Positions 24,766-37,292 of a stretch of 64,000 bases of DNA are shown one piece after another. How positions within the stretch are numbered: position 1 is the first letter of the stretch; each line of letters opens with the position of its first letter. The translations under genes and the position numbers were made by a program. The notes beneath the pieces were generated by a model. It was given only the letters and a program-made list of their open reading frames with translations, did not search any database and was not told where the DNA came from. This stretch comes from Volvox africanus (lineage: Eukaryota > Chlorophyta > Chlorophyceae > Chlamydomonadales > Volvocaceae): assembly GCA_030268105.1 (NCBI GenBank), contig BSDZ01000080.1, forward strand, positions 3,907,501 to 3,971,500. Reading direction: 5' to 3'.

Positions 24766-25394
24766 AGCAAGGCAGGGTTTTAATCCTGTCCATGTGCCCT
24801 CCTGGTGGGCTGTACTTTCCGACCGGACTTAGCCTGCTGACCGCCTGGAACCAACTTTGCTTGTGACTCCGCAACATAGACTGAGCGGAAAGGGGTGCCT
24901 GTTGTACATACGAATGGTCTGTTTTTATGCACTGCATGGCATGCTCGCATCAAATTTGCTATCGTGCACGAATACGGCCCAGCATGCGTTGACAGTATAA
25001 GGGCGCGCGTCCCAGTTTGGTTCGTCGCGCCTCCTGCTGGTACTTGATTCTTGGCAAGTAACGTGGGGCGTGTGCAAAAGTTTGCCAACACTGCTCGCAC
25101 TAACATATGTGGGTGAATATGGGTGGTGGCCCGCGGCTGGGAATGGCCCGGAAACCTCGCTATAGAGCTGCAATGTGAGAGGTCAAGCGTAGCTGCCGTA
25201 TAGATCGCACAGTGCTGTGTATGTGTGCAGTCCTCTCTGCGAAATTTTACACGCAGGCGTTCTATGTGTAATGTATGGGATTCCGTTTTTCGTACTTTCT
25301 GGCCAGCCTGGCCTGGTTAAGAGTTACAACCGACTATCAAAAAGGATGTGTCACGTTACAGGTTCAGGTTTACGGCGCCTTTAATAAGGATTAG

Positions 25395-25640
25395 GTTTGC
25401 AGCTGGCATCTCAGGATGGGATTGTGGCTCCTGCTTAAGGGATGGGGATGGGACCCTGGCTGGCAGGCGGGGATTGGGATGTCCAGATGTAGGATAAAGA
25501 TGTAAACCCTGTCGGAGGGATGGGATGAGCCACCGGCCCTAAGATAGGGTATGGGGTATGGTCGGCCCTGCCAAGGATGGGAGGATGGCGGACCAGTACC
25601 CACCCTCAGGATTGGGGGATGGGACCCCCTTTGCAACCCC
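25395..25640. repeat. Degenerate ~25-bp minisatellite, block B
   Basis: Units such as 'AGGGATGGGGATGGGACCC' recur about eight times, with the same core as block A and the same orientation. The two blocks lie about 1.3 kb apart with unrelated sequence between them. Confidence 0.7.
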
Positions 25641-26456
25641 CCTATTGAAATGTGTGCCCAAATCTAACTGTGTCACAACTAGCTTTTGCAAAGCGGAGGC
25701 CCAGACCTACCAGATCCCGTCACTGCCGCACATGCCGCCTTGCTTGTGTTTGTCTATAAACGTGGGGTATTAGGGATGCCCAATATGCCATGCAAGCAGA
25801 GAAACTCTCAGCTATTCACGATAAGTTTTGGATAAGTTTTGATGAAGCCCATCTCAAGGGGAGGGCGAGGGACATCATTTGTTAGGCGAACTTCTAGGGG
25901 GCCGGGCCCCGTTGTCAAGTTCACTAAGCTGAACCCTTATGGTCCCATATTATACTAATGATATTCAGTATAAATCAGCCAGCCTCATCGTTAATACGGT
26001 ATCGGAATAGTTTGATTTCTGTATAATTCCTGTCACGCTGCAGACGGTCAATGGTTTGAAGCCCACACGCGCTTGGGTCGACTCCGGAATCAGGCATCAG
26101 CACAATTATACGCGCAGCGCAACGCACCGGACGCCTCTATGTGACAAGTTTGTTCAGTACCACACATCACTTTGGCTTCTATGGTGATCGCATGTGGATC
26201 GTCACTCTGAACTAGCACGATGGTTTTGCGCACACATTCATTCGGCACGATGGAGAAGAATGCTGGCTTGCGGGGACAGCTTTGTGAAAGTCGTTATGAA
26301 TGTTACAGCAAAGGGAAGGTGCACATAAAACCACGTTGACGGCATTTCGAGCAAAACTTGGGGCCGTTGCTCCAGCATCACGCCCCCACGATATAGAAGC
26401 CGCCCAGAACCCAACCATTTGACGAAGAGGCTGGTCATGGCGACCTCGAGCAGCAA

Positions 26457-28028
26457 TTACTGAGCCGTCTTCTGAATCTGTGAGAGAAGCTTGTCCATTC
26501 TGTACCGCATCAGGGGCTGCCCCTTCGCATTTCGCTTAAAGTATAGGTGTTTCTGTTCTTTCCGGTATTTCTGCAGGGAAGGGCAGGGACACTGATTTGG
26601 GCAAGAAACCAATACCTGGCATAACCCAACAAGATTGACAACTTGCTGGGCAAGCGACGCCCAACGTGCAATTGCAATGAATTATCAATGGCTTTAACAA
26701 ATCTACGTTGTTAGTCCTCATGCAACACCTGTCCCTCCCCGTTGCACGCGCATCGCCTTAGCCACGGCAACGCCAAACTCTCTTATGGCATGCGTAAAGA
26801 CCAAAATTCCGACCGGTTGCGCATCCCACCTCAGCAAGCGCCATTTGTTTAATCCGCTCCTCGCGCTCCTTAATAGCCTGGAGAGCAGCAAGCCAGGTGG
26901 GCACGATTAATCTGGTACGTAAGGAGAATGCCGCCATGGCGTCGGCGCGGGTTACACTGCAGGATGATTATCTGGGCACGCAAGATGTTCATATTGCGGA
27001 CATCATGATGATTGTAAAAGTATCCCAAAATAGGTGTCCGTTCTGTGCAAATTATGCTTACCGCCTCCTTGGCGCGCTGCTTCTCAGCCTTCTCTTCAGC
27101 TACTTGCTGCGCTAGCCACTGCAGCCGTGTCAGCTTTCTCCCGGCGCGAACATTTTGGCCGTCGGACCCATCGCGTTTAGCACCCGGCACTAGGTGCCCG
27201 GCACCCGGTTTGCCCTCAGGTTGCTTACTGCAAGTGCGGCCTGCATACCCCTGCGCCATATCTTCATCCTCGCCGTTGCTGGAGGTCAACTTAGCAGGCT
27301 TCCTGCTTTGTGCTTTAGGCTGAATGGGGTCCTCGGATGAAGCTCCAGTACAGATGTCCGCTTGATCACGCTTATGTGTGGCGCTTCCTCGTTGACTAGC
27401 TCTCAGGAATCCACTATCACCAGCCCCGCCAGTTGCCGCTGCGGCGCTCAACCCTTTCAATGCATTCACGGCAACAAACGTCCCTGGGCGTTGCCCTGAC
27501 CCGGGTTGCAATTCAGTGCTGGGGCCTGCTTGCGAGTGCGAGCTAGCCCGTTCTCTGATGTGGGTTGAGTAATCAGTGTTGTCACCCTCGATGTTGGAAG
27601 TATGTCGAGAACCAGAAGTGGCTGCAGCATGCAAAAATGCACACGACAATAAAAGAGGGGAAGCGAAGACAAACGTGGGTTTTGCTTTGCAAAACCTACC
27701 GTTGAAATCCAAGGCCTCCAACTCCGCAACCTGAAGTCAAAAGGTGGTGGCCATATGAATTGAAATGCGTTCCCTTGCCTAATTGATTCAGCCACCGCTT
27801 CGCGACGATTGCGCTTACCGAGTCCTTCACGGGAGCGCCAGCAAGAAGACCTTGAGCCTCAAGCCTCTGTTTTAGCTTCTTATATTTGCTGTGTCTAATT
27901 ATCTTCTCCTTCTTTATGCGCTCAAGCTTCCTCCGCTTGTCAAATTTGCTTACACCTAACGCTGCAAATTTGTCTAGGGAAAGGCCAGCACCCACAGGGC
28001 GCGTGTGCTTCTTCTCTGGTTGGGGCAT
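26457..28028 (-). CDS. FYV7: FYV7-type rRNA-processing protein
   Basis: Small basic nucleolar protein family linked to 18S rRNA maturation. Five exons (28028-27819, 27730-27700, 27621-27062, 26877-26830, 26534-26457) total 927 bp, 308 residues. The N-terminus has GLSLDKFAALGVSKFDKRRK and KYKKLKQRLEAQG, like plant homologs; a helical block AQQVAEEKAEKQRAKEA leads to AIKEREERIKQMALAE. The C-terminal exon reads KGQPLMRYRMDKLLSQIQ, equivalent to the family's KGQPVMKYRIEHLLETIQ. The middle exon (about 186 residues) is a Ser/Gly/Ala-rich disordered insert that makes this protein longer than most relatives. Exon 2 is only 31 bp. Confidence 0.85.
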
Positions 28029-28716
28029 TTGTATGGATGAAGCTATGAGCTCAGCAACCCGTTCGAGGAAAGCAGAATTCCTAATTTACAGTTAGGGGAT
28101 ACGCACTTTCACCATTCACATTATTGTTAACCGAGATGATCCCACGTCATGTAAAATCGCGGGAATTAAAGCAATTTTCAACAGCGAATGCTGTACAGCT
28201 GCAAGTTGCCATTTGTCAGGTTCGCAGATTGCCAATCTCCTGTACCACTTTGCTATGCTTGCGATGTATGGCTTATACGAGACTAAATATCTGACTAGCC
28301 CTACAACGGTATTTGAATGACCCATGCCATCCTAAAAACACATCTTGTGATTGGCGACGCCCTAGCCTACTAGGGTGTCTAAGGTATGCATGCTTGTCCA
28401 ACCAGCTCATAGAATTATCCCCAGTTGTTCGCAGCAAGATGACAGTTCGGTTGGGGTCACCACTTCGCAACGTGCGGTGGAACATTTAGGACCGGTGTGC
28501 GGCGTGTGGCGCCGGTAACGCTGAGCGACAGCTCTCAACCGTTCCTAAGGGGAGGCAACGGATAAGACCACCATGCGGCCCAATATTCTTATGCCACACC
28601 GCACCACTCGACACCACTCAGTCCCAATGTCTTTTAAAATCACCATGTATGAGTATCATACTGCCTAAACAGCACTGTATACTTCACTAAGCTCAAGCAC
28701 GAGATCATAATATCTA
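28029..28716. other. Intergenic, no gene recognised
   Basis: Spacer between the FYV7-like start and the apyrase stop, both on the minus strand. Should hold the FYV7 promoter and the apyrase 3' UTR. I see no exon or repeat. Confidence 0.5.
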
Positions 28717-31700
28717 CTATTGCGACGTCCCGTTGTCAAGGCCGATAAATACGCTGGTGAAGGAGGGATTTCGCCGCATGGCAGATCCCAGCAGCGCGGC
28801 GGCCTTCAGCACTCCCCCGTGCCTTACCCCTACAGACCCACCTTCATGGGCAGCCGCAAGAGTCTGTCCCATCCTTGTATACGCAGGACCCTGGCCCCGC
28901 TGCCCCGCTTCCGGGCCCTGACATGGCAATAACCCTGGGTCAAGGCCACTAGCATCCCTAACGGGTGTCGCAGGCATTGCCCGGCCTGAGGGACCCTCAG
29001 AAAGCAATGAAGATGACGAGCAAGCCGTCGCAACCCCACCTGCCCCAGAACTTCCGGCGCCACCGAGCCTGCTCCGTTCTTCAGCGCCAGGTCCAATGCC
29101 GCGGCTGCTGAAGAGTGCACCTGCAACACCGCCACTAGCTGGTGTCAGGGCAACAATCCGTGCCTTGCTGCCTCGTAATGTGCGAAGCAGCGCCAACCCA
29201 ACAATCACCGCTAACGCTGCAAGGGTTGCCAGTGGTAGCAACAGTGCCATCCGCGCCGCCGTGTCAGGGGCCGCCATTCCATGCTCGTCACGCAGCCAGA
29301 AAAGCTGTGACCCGGGGCCACCCCCACCAGCTGCTGCATGGCCGCCTGCCGCGGTCTGCCCCTGGCGATCATGTCCCATACCTCCCCATCCGTTGCTGCC
29401 GCTCATGGCATCCACCACGGCTGCGCCAAGGACCCAGTTAAGTCCCACCTCCGTGCCGTTGCCGCCTTCACGCATGGTGTTGGTCCAGCGCAGGCGGTTG
29501 TCATCCAGCCCCAGCCCAAAGCCATGGTGCAGGAGAACAAGAATGTATGCAGCTCCGAAGCAGTAGCGAACAAGAAACTGAGGTTAACCAGCAACACATC
29601 GTGGGGCAGGGCCATTAAGGACTGAACACCGAGGGCAAGGGGAGGGCCATAGCACATTTGGTTGAAACACAGGTTTTCCACCGAAAGGTGGAGGGATCTG
29701 TGTATGTGGAATGTGTGTGGAACTACAATCTTGGGGCATACGCCTGACAGGTAAGTAACCAGGGACGAAGCTCAGCTGGACGTGGGCCAGATTGCCGAGA
29801 GGCAGCGCCATATCAACTCCAATAACTCGGCAACTGCATTTTACTACGATGGAGGCAGGTGACGCATTGACCGCAGTTCGGCCGGGCCCCTTGAGAATGT
29901 GTGGCCCCACAGACCAACCAAATCTAACTCGGCTTGCCTGATCCGGGATGTGGCCACTGAACTCCGCATGCAGGCTGGACCAGTGCTTGGCACAGTAACG
30001 GTGGCCCCTCTCACGAAGCTGCCGAAGTGTTGCATTCTCTGGCAGCCCCAGCGCCCTCGCTGTCCAAGCAAAATTCTCCACCGCCACAAACTGGCCCGCT
30101 AGAGCGGGCATGTAGCTGCCTTGCAGGACGCAGCCCCCCTCACCATTGCCGGGCGACTTCCAGCTCCTCGCTGGATACGCCAATCTTTCAAGGTCGTTAG
30201 CATATTCCCCGGATGCGTACGAAAGGACATCTTCGGAGTCGACCGCAGGGTTCACCCGTCCGGAACCAGCATGTGCTACCCCAGGAAGGGAGCAGCTGTG
30301 CTCAGGCATGATCCGTTGTATAACTGCCAAGCATTGTGCGAAGGAGCCGTTGCCATAGCGCCCGTCATCGCTAATATACCTGGGCGTATTTCGGATGGAT
30401 AAAAAATGGATGAAATGTAATGCATGGCGTAGTTCTTGACCATAATATACTTTGCTGGCCTATCTCCATGCAACGTCTGAGCTTACCCGATGGGCAAGCA
30501 GGGATCCGCAATGGCCGGAGACCGAGGCTGGCGCTGCAACGTGTACTCTGCAGCCCGGGCGAGCAACGAGTCCATGCCCAGGCCTAGATAGCTATGCGTG
30601 AAGAGCCGAGACGGCACGCCTGCGGGATTGGGTTGTGGCCATCGTATTTCTCCTGCTGTAGGGCCAGATTATCTTCCACGTCGGGCCACAAGCTTACTAC
30701 CTGCCCGATGGAGCCTTGTCAAACGATCTTGCCAGCTAATCATGCGGGCGTGACGCGAGCTGACGTTTTGCAGATGCTGAATGAATGGCAGCCGCCCAAG
30801 CTCGAGATGCGCTTTTCAGATGGTATATGGGCAGGGGAGGCGCTCTAAGGCGCCGGTGTAGGTATGAGTGGTCCCCGTACCGCCTGCTGTCGCCCAATCC
30901 TTTGCTAAGCGCTGTACGAAGGCACGGCCATCCAAGTTGACAAGAGATTGGGTCCCCAGAGGAGGTCTAATGCACTGGTTCAGGGCATAACTTTAAATTG
31001 CAGGGCATAACATTGAGGCCGGAGCCCTAGCCGGTTCTCAGACCCTCACATGCACCAGTCTCTCCTCGGCCCCACTTGCCCACGGCCTATTGGACACCTA
31101 AAGCACACCTGGCAGATGGAGGTGCGACCCGTGCTTCTCCGGCAACCTGGCGGATGCGGACGGGAGGAAGGTCACCTGCATGCTGGCACCGCCCATCTCC
31201 AACAGCCCCGTAAACAGCTGCGATGGATCAATTACCTCCTTCCGACTGTGAACCGCATGCCCTGAGGCCTCCTGTGCCCATTAAGTTGTCAAACATGTGC
31301 GCGCGTTGGGCGATAATGGCAAGTCAGGTTACGGGCAATCGACGAATAGGGCTGTAGGGATGGGACTGGCAAAACGCAGGCCAGCGGCTGTCTTAATGTC
31401 CAGGACGTCCATAACCTAACTCTAAGTTGCTTGGCGTGTTGGTGAATGCGGGAATGCCAGGGAGGCATGGGCCATGAGTGGGGCAGGTCCGAAGTCGCCG
31501 GTCAGGTGGGCACATCCATGCCCTTACACGGGCGCAACCTGGGTTCTCAACCCATCCATCACCGTTGCATGCCCCATTAACTGGTAACGGACCTGGAGGG
31601 CACCTGTTATGTAATTAAGTGCTGCCCAACCAAGCAACCCCTCCATCTCCCCGTCGATCACGGTGGCCCAAGCTGGCTGGAATCTGAAGTGGCTGGCCAC

Positions 31701-33043
31701 CAGCAGCTGTTGACAAGCCGCCAGGATGGCCTTTTGCTCGTCCAAGCTCAGCAGCCGCAGCCCCGCAGTCGCCAGGAGCCTAACCGGAGTTCGATGCCAT
31801 AGTTCCGGTGGTACCTGTTGCTCCACGCAGGGGCAGGGAAACGGTGAAGATTGCATACAATGAGACAAACGAGGGATAGTTGCCGTGTCGCCACGGCTGA
31901 GGGACTGCAGACATATCCTGGGCAAACTCCTCAGTTCGGCCGCAATCCCATACCCGAACGTACTTCAAAGGACGAAAGTGTGCCTGCCGTCACTCACACA
32001 GACGCTCACGATCCGCGCTGCCCACAACACGCTACTCACATGCTCATACGCAAACTCCAAAAGTGGCGCCAGACTCGCCGCTGCCTTCTCCGGTCGCATA
32101 GCATACGCTGATAGGCCTGGCTCCACTGAATGGCTGGGCTCGGGGAGCATCAATGCCACGTACGACGGCCATTTGGCAGTGTGATAGCGGAAAACCCGTA
32201 CACGGGTCCCGCTACTGCCACCATCTGGCCACCAGGTGTAAGCACGTGGAAGGGTTAAAGAATCAAACGAGGCTAATGGAAATTCTAAATCATCTACATT
32301 CGGACATATCGGCAAGGTAACAAGGCTCATTAACGGCCAAAGCCGATACAGCAGCAAGGGCAATGAGAGGCAGGCGTGGTTCGTTGCAGGACAACCAGGA
32401 CGACACCAGGACGACTGCAGGACGACTGCAGCCATGGGGCACGGCTGCAAACGCTTGTTGCAGTGTTTCAGTAGCCCACACGGTTCGGCAGCACTCACAA
32501 CTTCCGTATGACTGAGCACGCACCTATGTACACGGCGTACTGATTCCCTTGGGCCTATATCATGAGGACCGGAGAAGGCGCATGGGGTAAAGCAGTGAGT
32601 GTTCATTAAAGCATAGTTTATTAAGAAGGCCACGGTAAAACTGGAGCAATAGAAGCGGAGGACGCACAACACTTCTGGGGCTTATACAAGCAGCAATTGA
32701 AGCAAGGTATCGTAGTTGTCTCCACGTACACACCGTTGTGCTAACAGCTAGCCGTCCCCTCCCATGCATTTGGCTTTAGATTTAAAGCTCTTACCTGTTC
32801 CGCAATCCCTTCATCGAGCAGAAATGCTGCCTTGAGTAAGATGAGGAGCGCCAGTCCGCCTGTTGCCGCCAGGCACAGCAACAGCCAACCCCTTCGGTTG
32901 CCCATTGGCCATCGCGCTGCCAGCCTTAGTCTTTGAATCACACGGTTGGTTAACTTGCTAATCCTACTAATGCATCCCTTTGCCGCGGCATCGTTGTCTT
33001 GGCTCCAAATGCTTATCTTTACTGACGAACGGGACTTGTGCAT
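28717..33043 (-). CDS. Apyrase / ectonucleoside triphosphate diphosphohydrolase (GDA1/CD39)
   Basis: Hydrolyses nucleoside tri- and/or diphosphates on the lumenal or outer side of a membrane. Exons 31814-31593, 31217-31109, 30619-30487, 30379-29929 and 29577-28717 join exactly in phase (592 codons). They follow a first-domain exon ending at 32040 and a probable N-terminal exon 33043-32795. Conserved regions: ACR1 DGGSSGTRVRVFRY; ACR2 RTPVRLLATAGLRLL; ACR3 WATVIDGEMEGLLGWAALNY; ACR4 GLLEMGGASMQ; THSYLGLGMDS; ACR5 NGTEVGLNWVLGAAV. The N-terminal exon has a membrane anchor (GWLLLCLAATGGLALLILL) and the last exon has a second one (MALLLPLATLAALAVIVGLA) followed by a Gly/Ser-rich tail of about 150 residues. 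Oddities: ACR4 has Glu-Met where Asp-Leu is usual. The N-terminal exon ends in phase 0, but every acceptor I see before ACR1 needs phase 1, so a small exon is missing or the anchor exon is misjoined. Confidence 0.88.
32386..32430. repeat. Short tandem CAGGACGACTG-like repeat
   Basis: About four imperfect 11-13 bp units (CAGGACAAC, CAGGACGACAC, CAGGACGACTG, CAGGACGACTG) inside an apyrase intron. No function seen. Confidence 0.55.
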
Positions 33044-33587
33044 CGCAATGTCCGCACAATCGGTAAGTCCATGACCGTTTCCGTAACGGAAAAGGATTGG
33101 CAGAAATCTGTCGGCTTTCCTTGCGGTATAAAACAATCAAGTGATACTGGTACTGTTCACGAGGAGGCACGCCCACATATAAGTGTCAACATATTATATA
33201 ATATGGTGAAGGTCGCATTAGTCCTCAAAGTATCCTGAGGGGTAGGGATGAATTAGTGGCATGGTGTCGTTCAATCAGTTCTTCAGTTACTATCCTGCAT
33301 TCAGCCAGCATTACAATACTCCAGGTAACCATTATAAGGTGATAAGTTATCTATTTTCACTTAGAGAATCGTAACGTTGCAAGCAACGTTTCTGCCCGGC
33401 TAGACCCGTTGGGAGACTGCTAGCAAGGAAGGAAACAGGGGATTTTTTGGCCCCATTCTGCTTTAAAATGACAAATCACGTAGTATCATAAGTAAGCTCT
33501 TAGGAGCACTTCGGCTACTGCCGAAGTTGCTTCTTCCTCATTACATAGTTGCGCTGCACGGCTTAGCACACGTAGTGGTAGTCAAAG
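33044..33587. promoter_or_regulatory. Divergent upstream region
   Basis: About 540 bp between the starts of the apyrase (-) and the transporter (+). Both promoters should lie here. AT-rich with no distinct motif. Both 5' ends are tentative, so the true spacer may differ. Confidence 0.4.
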
Positions 33588-36500
33588 ATGGCGTCCGTTG
33601 AAGTCACTTGCGACCACTGGATCTCCAAGGTCCTAATGGTGCGTTTTTTGCGTTGCTTCCTAGATGAGACATCATTCATTTCCCGACACCGGTCTTCCTA
33701 AAAATATGCAATGTCTATAGGTCGCTGCCTACTTAACTCTTAATATATCGCTGAACATGGTGAACAAGTGGACCATATCCATATATGGTGCGAGTCCTGC
33801 CACGGTCCGGGTGACGTACACATGAATGGGGGCACACTGTGTCTTTCGATTTGCAATCATTAGTGTATATATTGGGTACGGGTGCTCGGGGGATAGTCCT
33901 ATGTGGCCCAGCTCGCCATCTCCCCGGTAAAGCTTCCGCATTGCAGGCATTGGCGGGTGTGTGAGTGGGTTTGGAGGGTGGATGTCAAGCGGACAATACT
34001 CCAGAGCTAGTTGCACTTACGCGTATAAGAACTCTACTTTCGTACATGAATGTACAGTATCAATATGTTGTATCTGAGGCTACCCATGGAATAATACCGG
34101 TGGACAAGGTGCAGCGTGCGGCCACCTGCTAGCTTCCAGCGTACTCATCATAATGGAGTTCAGGCCACCTTCAGGGATTACATAGGATGTCCTGGCCGAT
34201 TTTTCCCTGCCTTCAGGCTTTCATTTCCCTGTTGCGTTGTCAATCGCACATATGGTGGGTGGACGCGGTATTAGCGGATGCTGGTGAGGTGACGATATTT
34301 GGGGTATTCAGCAGCAAGTCGGTCATGGTCAAAAGCGATCAACGTTAACAGACAGGGTAGGGGTGGAAAGCTTACGATAGGAAAGGGATTTGTAATGGAC
34401 ATTTACGGATAAATAGAATAATGATAGGTCTCAAACGCTGCAAATGGACAGAGAACGTATCGAGTTTAGGGCGACAGACCGTGGCCTGACACCCTCAGGA
34501 TGTCCCATTTGCCATGCTGCGGCCGATCCGTTGGGGATCCCTGGCTCCATTCCCTGGGCACGCACGAATGCTTTCGGAGCTTGCGGACCGATTTGTGACG
34601 TGCCGTTTCCGTGCAGGTGTTTAGTTTCGTGGTTCTGACTCCCTTTATGTGCTCAAAGCACAACCGGGAGCAGCACTACCCTACCCTCAGCAAACAGGTG
34701 CGAGTGCTGGGTAGCTTCCATCTCGTATGTGAAGGCCCCATGGGTTGGGGCCTGCAGCAGTGGTTCCGCTGGGTGGGCGATATGCATGGCAACTGGCGCC
34801 ACTTAAAGGGAGCAATTGACACCAAGTTCTTATGCACTCTGTATGCCTTGTTTGAGTCGTTAGCAACCGGCATTGCAACGGGCAAGCGGTTGATCTCCTG
34901 GAGGCAGAGCCCTGACAGAGTTGACAGTTAATCATCATATACGTATATCGACACTTGCATTGATGGCTCACTGTTCAGCTGCGTCCCGTGTTGTCTGGCT
35001 TGTTTCCTTGCCGTACTGCAGTGGCCGGGACTGCTGTTCATCTCAATATGTTTTGCCATGAACGTGGGACTAAACAACATATCACTGCTCAGTATCTCCC
35101 TCAGCTTAAACCAAGTGATAAGGTAACTGTGGTCATCGCTCCCGAGTTGAAGCTAGCGATAGGACGGTGTCATTTATGCGCATCGTCTCCCACAGATCTG
35201 TTAAGGATTATTCCAGAATCAGCAATAGAATTATATTTCCTCTCAAGGCAAATAATCGGAGAGCTTACGGGCCGGTTTCAGCTAAGATGGAGCTAACACT
35301 TGTCTTGCTTGGCATCGGTATGGCACTGTCTCACAGACGGTGCAGGACCTTTCCGGTCCCCAAGATGCTCTGCGTGGGAGACTACGGGTGGAATACCGAG
35401 TCCCCCACCCATTCACCTTCATTGCCTGGCACTTTGTGGTGTTCAGGGTCCTGTGCGATTCAGGAGTTCCCACATGCGTCACGGTCCATCTCCTTGCCTG
35501 GTGTGCAGAGCTAGTATACCCGTGTTCACTGCCCTGGGCGCAATAGTGATTGAAAATCGGCCGCCGTCGCGGCAAGAGTTCCTATCCCTGCTGGTGTTGG
35601 TGGGCGGCGTGTCCATTGCGGTATACGAGGGCTCCACCACGAAAACCTCCTTCACGGGTGTGGTTCTGTGCATCATCGGTAGGTTGCTCTGCGCGTCAGG
35701 CATATGGCGCAAGCAGGCAGGAAAAGTGGGCGGGTCAAGGGACACCATAGACACGTAGGGTGGCTGGTTGCGCGCAAAGCGGAAATGCTGACAAGCATGA
35801 AGATCTAGTCCTTGTGCATGCCACCTGCTTCTCCTGGCCTCTCTTGTCAACCCTTCAGACGCCAATTTCGGTTGGGATGGTTCCGTGTACGCTCGCGTCC
35901 TGCCTGCAGGCACGATGTGTAACGGCCTAGCGATGAGCTCCATCGGGCGGCTGCTGACGGAGAAGCTCGATGTACTTCGGCTCACCTTCTACACGGCACC
36001 TATGTCCGCCTTTGTGCTACTGCCGTTTTTTAATAAGCTCGAAGCAGATGCCTTCTACAAATACTGGGATCAGGGGTTGGGCTTTCTCGGTGCGTAGACG
36101 TGCTTGCGCTCCCGAGTGGCGAGCAGGCAACCCTTAATAAGCGAGCAGGCCCAACAAATGGGAAACGTCAGGCGAGGCTCAGTGCTGAGGAGGATCATAT
36201 CAGCCGGCTAGAGGTCGAATGGACGCAAGGCAGCTATATATGGTCAATGCCGTTAGATATGGGTGACCCTATACCGTGAGCCCGGGAGGCAAGAACACCA
36301 CGCGCTCGGGTTCGATTCTATACCATCACCCTGGCCCCTGACTTGTTCATGCACACATTTGGGTCCATTACTTAACAGCAGCATGATATCCTGAGGGCAT
36401 GACTTACATGTCGCCTGTCCCGCTCGATGCCCCTGGCGCTCAGGTATCATATTCTTGGGCTGCTTGAACGCTCTGCTTTACAACCTCATTCACTCCTGGG

Positions 36501-37292
36501 TCATCAAGGCGACGAGCTCCGTTACCACCACGGGTACGAGCTCAGGGGTGGCCCCTGGTGCAATCCTGCCATTCCAGATGCATGTTTTGTTTACGCTGCG
36601 CCTCAGACATGGCGCTGCACCTCCGCACTGTACCTATTTGGGACTTAAGTATTAGGCCGCGGTGGCTGTGACTGTTAGGTGTGGCGCTTTTGGACGTTCC
36701 TCTTTGCCCGCAGTAATCGGCGAGATGAAGATCGTCCTGATTTTGCTCCTGTCCGCGATCGTACTTGGTAGGTGCCTGCCGTAGTCGCCGTATTAAGGTT
36801 AGCTGGGACATATTAATTATCTCTCGTGGCCATCTATTTCTTGCTGCAATCATGGACGTACCGTCGAGGATGCTCTCCTTTCTTTAGACCGTCTGTCTTT
36901 CCTGCTGTCTTGCGATAAAAGTTTGGGTGTCAGGTGGGCTCATGCTTGAACAATGGACCCGTGCGCTCCCTACCACAGGCGAGTCTGAAGTGTGGACAGT
37001 CAAAATGATGATTGGTTGCACGACCGCAATCCTTGGCTTCTGTATGTACTCGCACAGCCGCTTACTGTCAGGGCCGCAAATGGCGCCCATCGTCATCAAG
37101 GGCGTGCCAGGTGCGCATGGTTTGGGGCAGCGGAATGGGCCAGCTTTAACTTACAGAAGGCTTATTGAGAAACATGATACGGGGCACGTTCAGCAAGACG
37201 TTACAGAAGCCAGGAAGTTGGGGGAGAGGGAAAGGGGGTATATGCACTTCACCCGTACTAAGCGCCCTTCACAGAACTCCTCAAGTACTTGA
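33588..37292 (+). CDS. TPT/nucleotide-sugar-type membrane transporter
   Basis: Multi-pass antiporter of the triose-phosphate/nucleotide-sugar group, plastid or Golgi; substrate unknown. Secure exons: 35022-35122, 35509-35678, 35910-36089, 36444-36533, 36714-36767 and 36979 onward, all consistent in phase. They encode CFAMNVGLNNISLLSISLSL, SIPVFTALGAIVIENRPPS, VGGVSIAVYEG, TEKLDVLRLTFYTAPMSAFV, CLNALLYNLIHSWVIKATSS, VIGEMKIVLILLLSAIVLG and VKMMIGCTTAILGFCMYSHS, in the order of plant 'nucleotide-sugar uncharacterized transporter' proteins. The N-terminus is weak: a short exon 33588-33638 and 34617-34697 join in phase but give fewer residues before the second half than relatives have, so an exon is probably missed. 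The C-terminal tail to 37292 is read straight through a possible GTGCGC donor near 37110 and may be shorter. Confidence 0.83.

Larger units (their letters stand above)
23054..26456. other. Gene-poor spacer with minisatellites
   Basis: About 3.4 kb between CFAP53 and the FYV7-like gene, both on the minus strand. It contains two related degenerate minisatellite blocks and a perfect short inverted repeat, listed separately. Open frames between the blocks, such as 24181-24474 and 24487-24832 (+), lack motifs and splice context. The CFAP53 promoter should be just above 23053. Confidence 0.55.

Noticed and set aside
36300..36330. GGTTCGATTC, resembling a tRNA T-loop
   Set aside because: The flanking bases do not form a T-stem (only about two or three of five pairs) and no acceptor stem or D-arm fits. 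It lies in a transporter intron.
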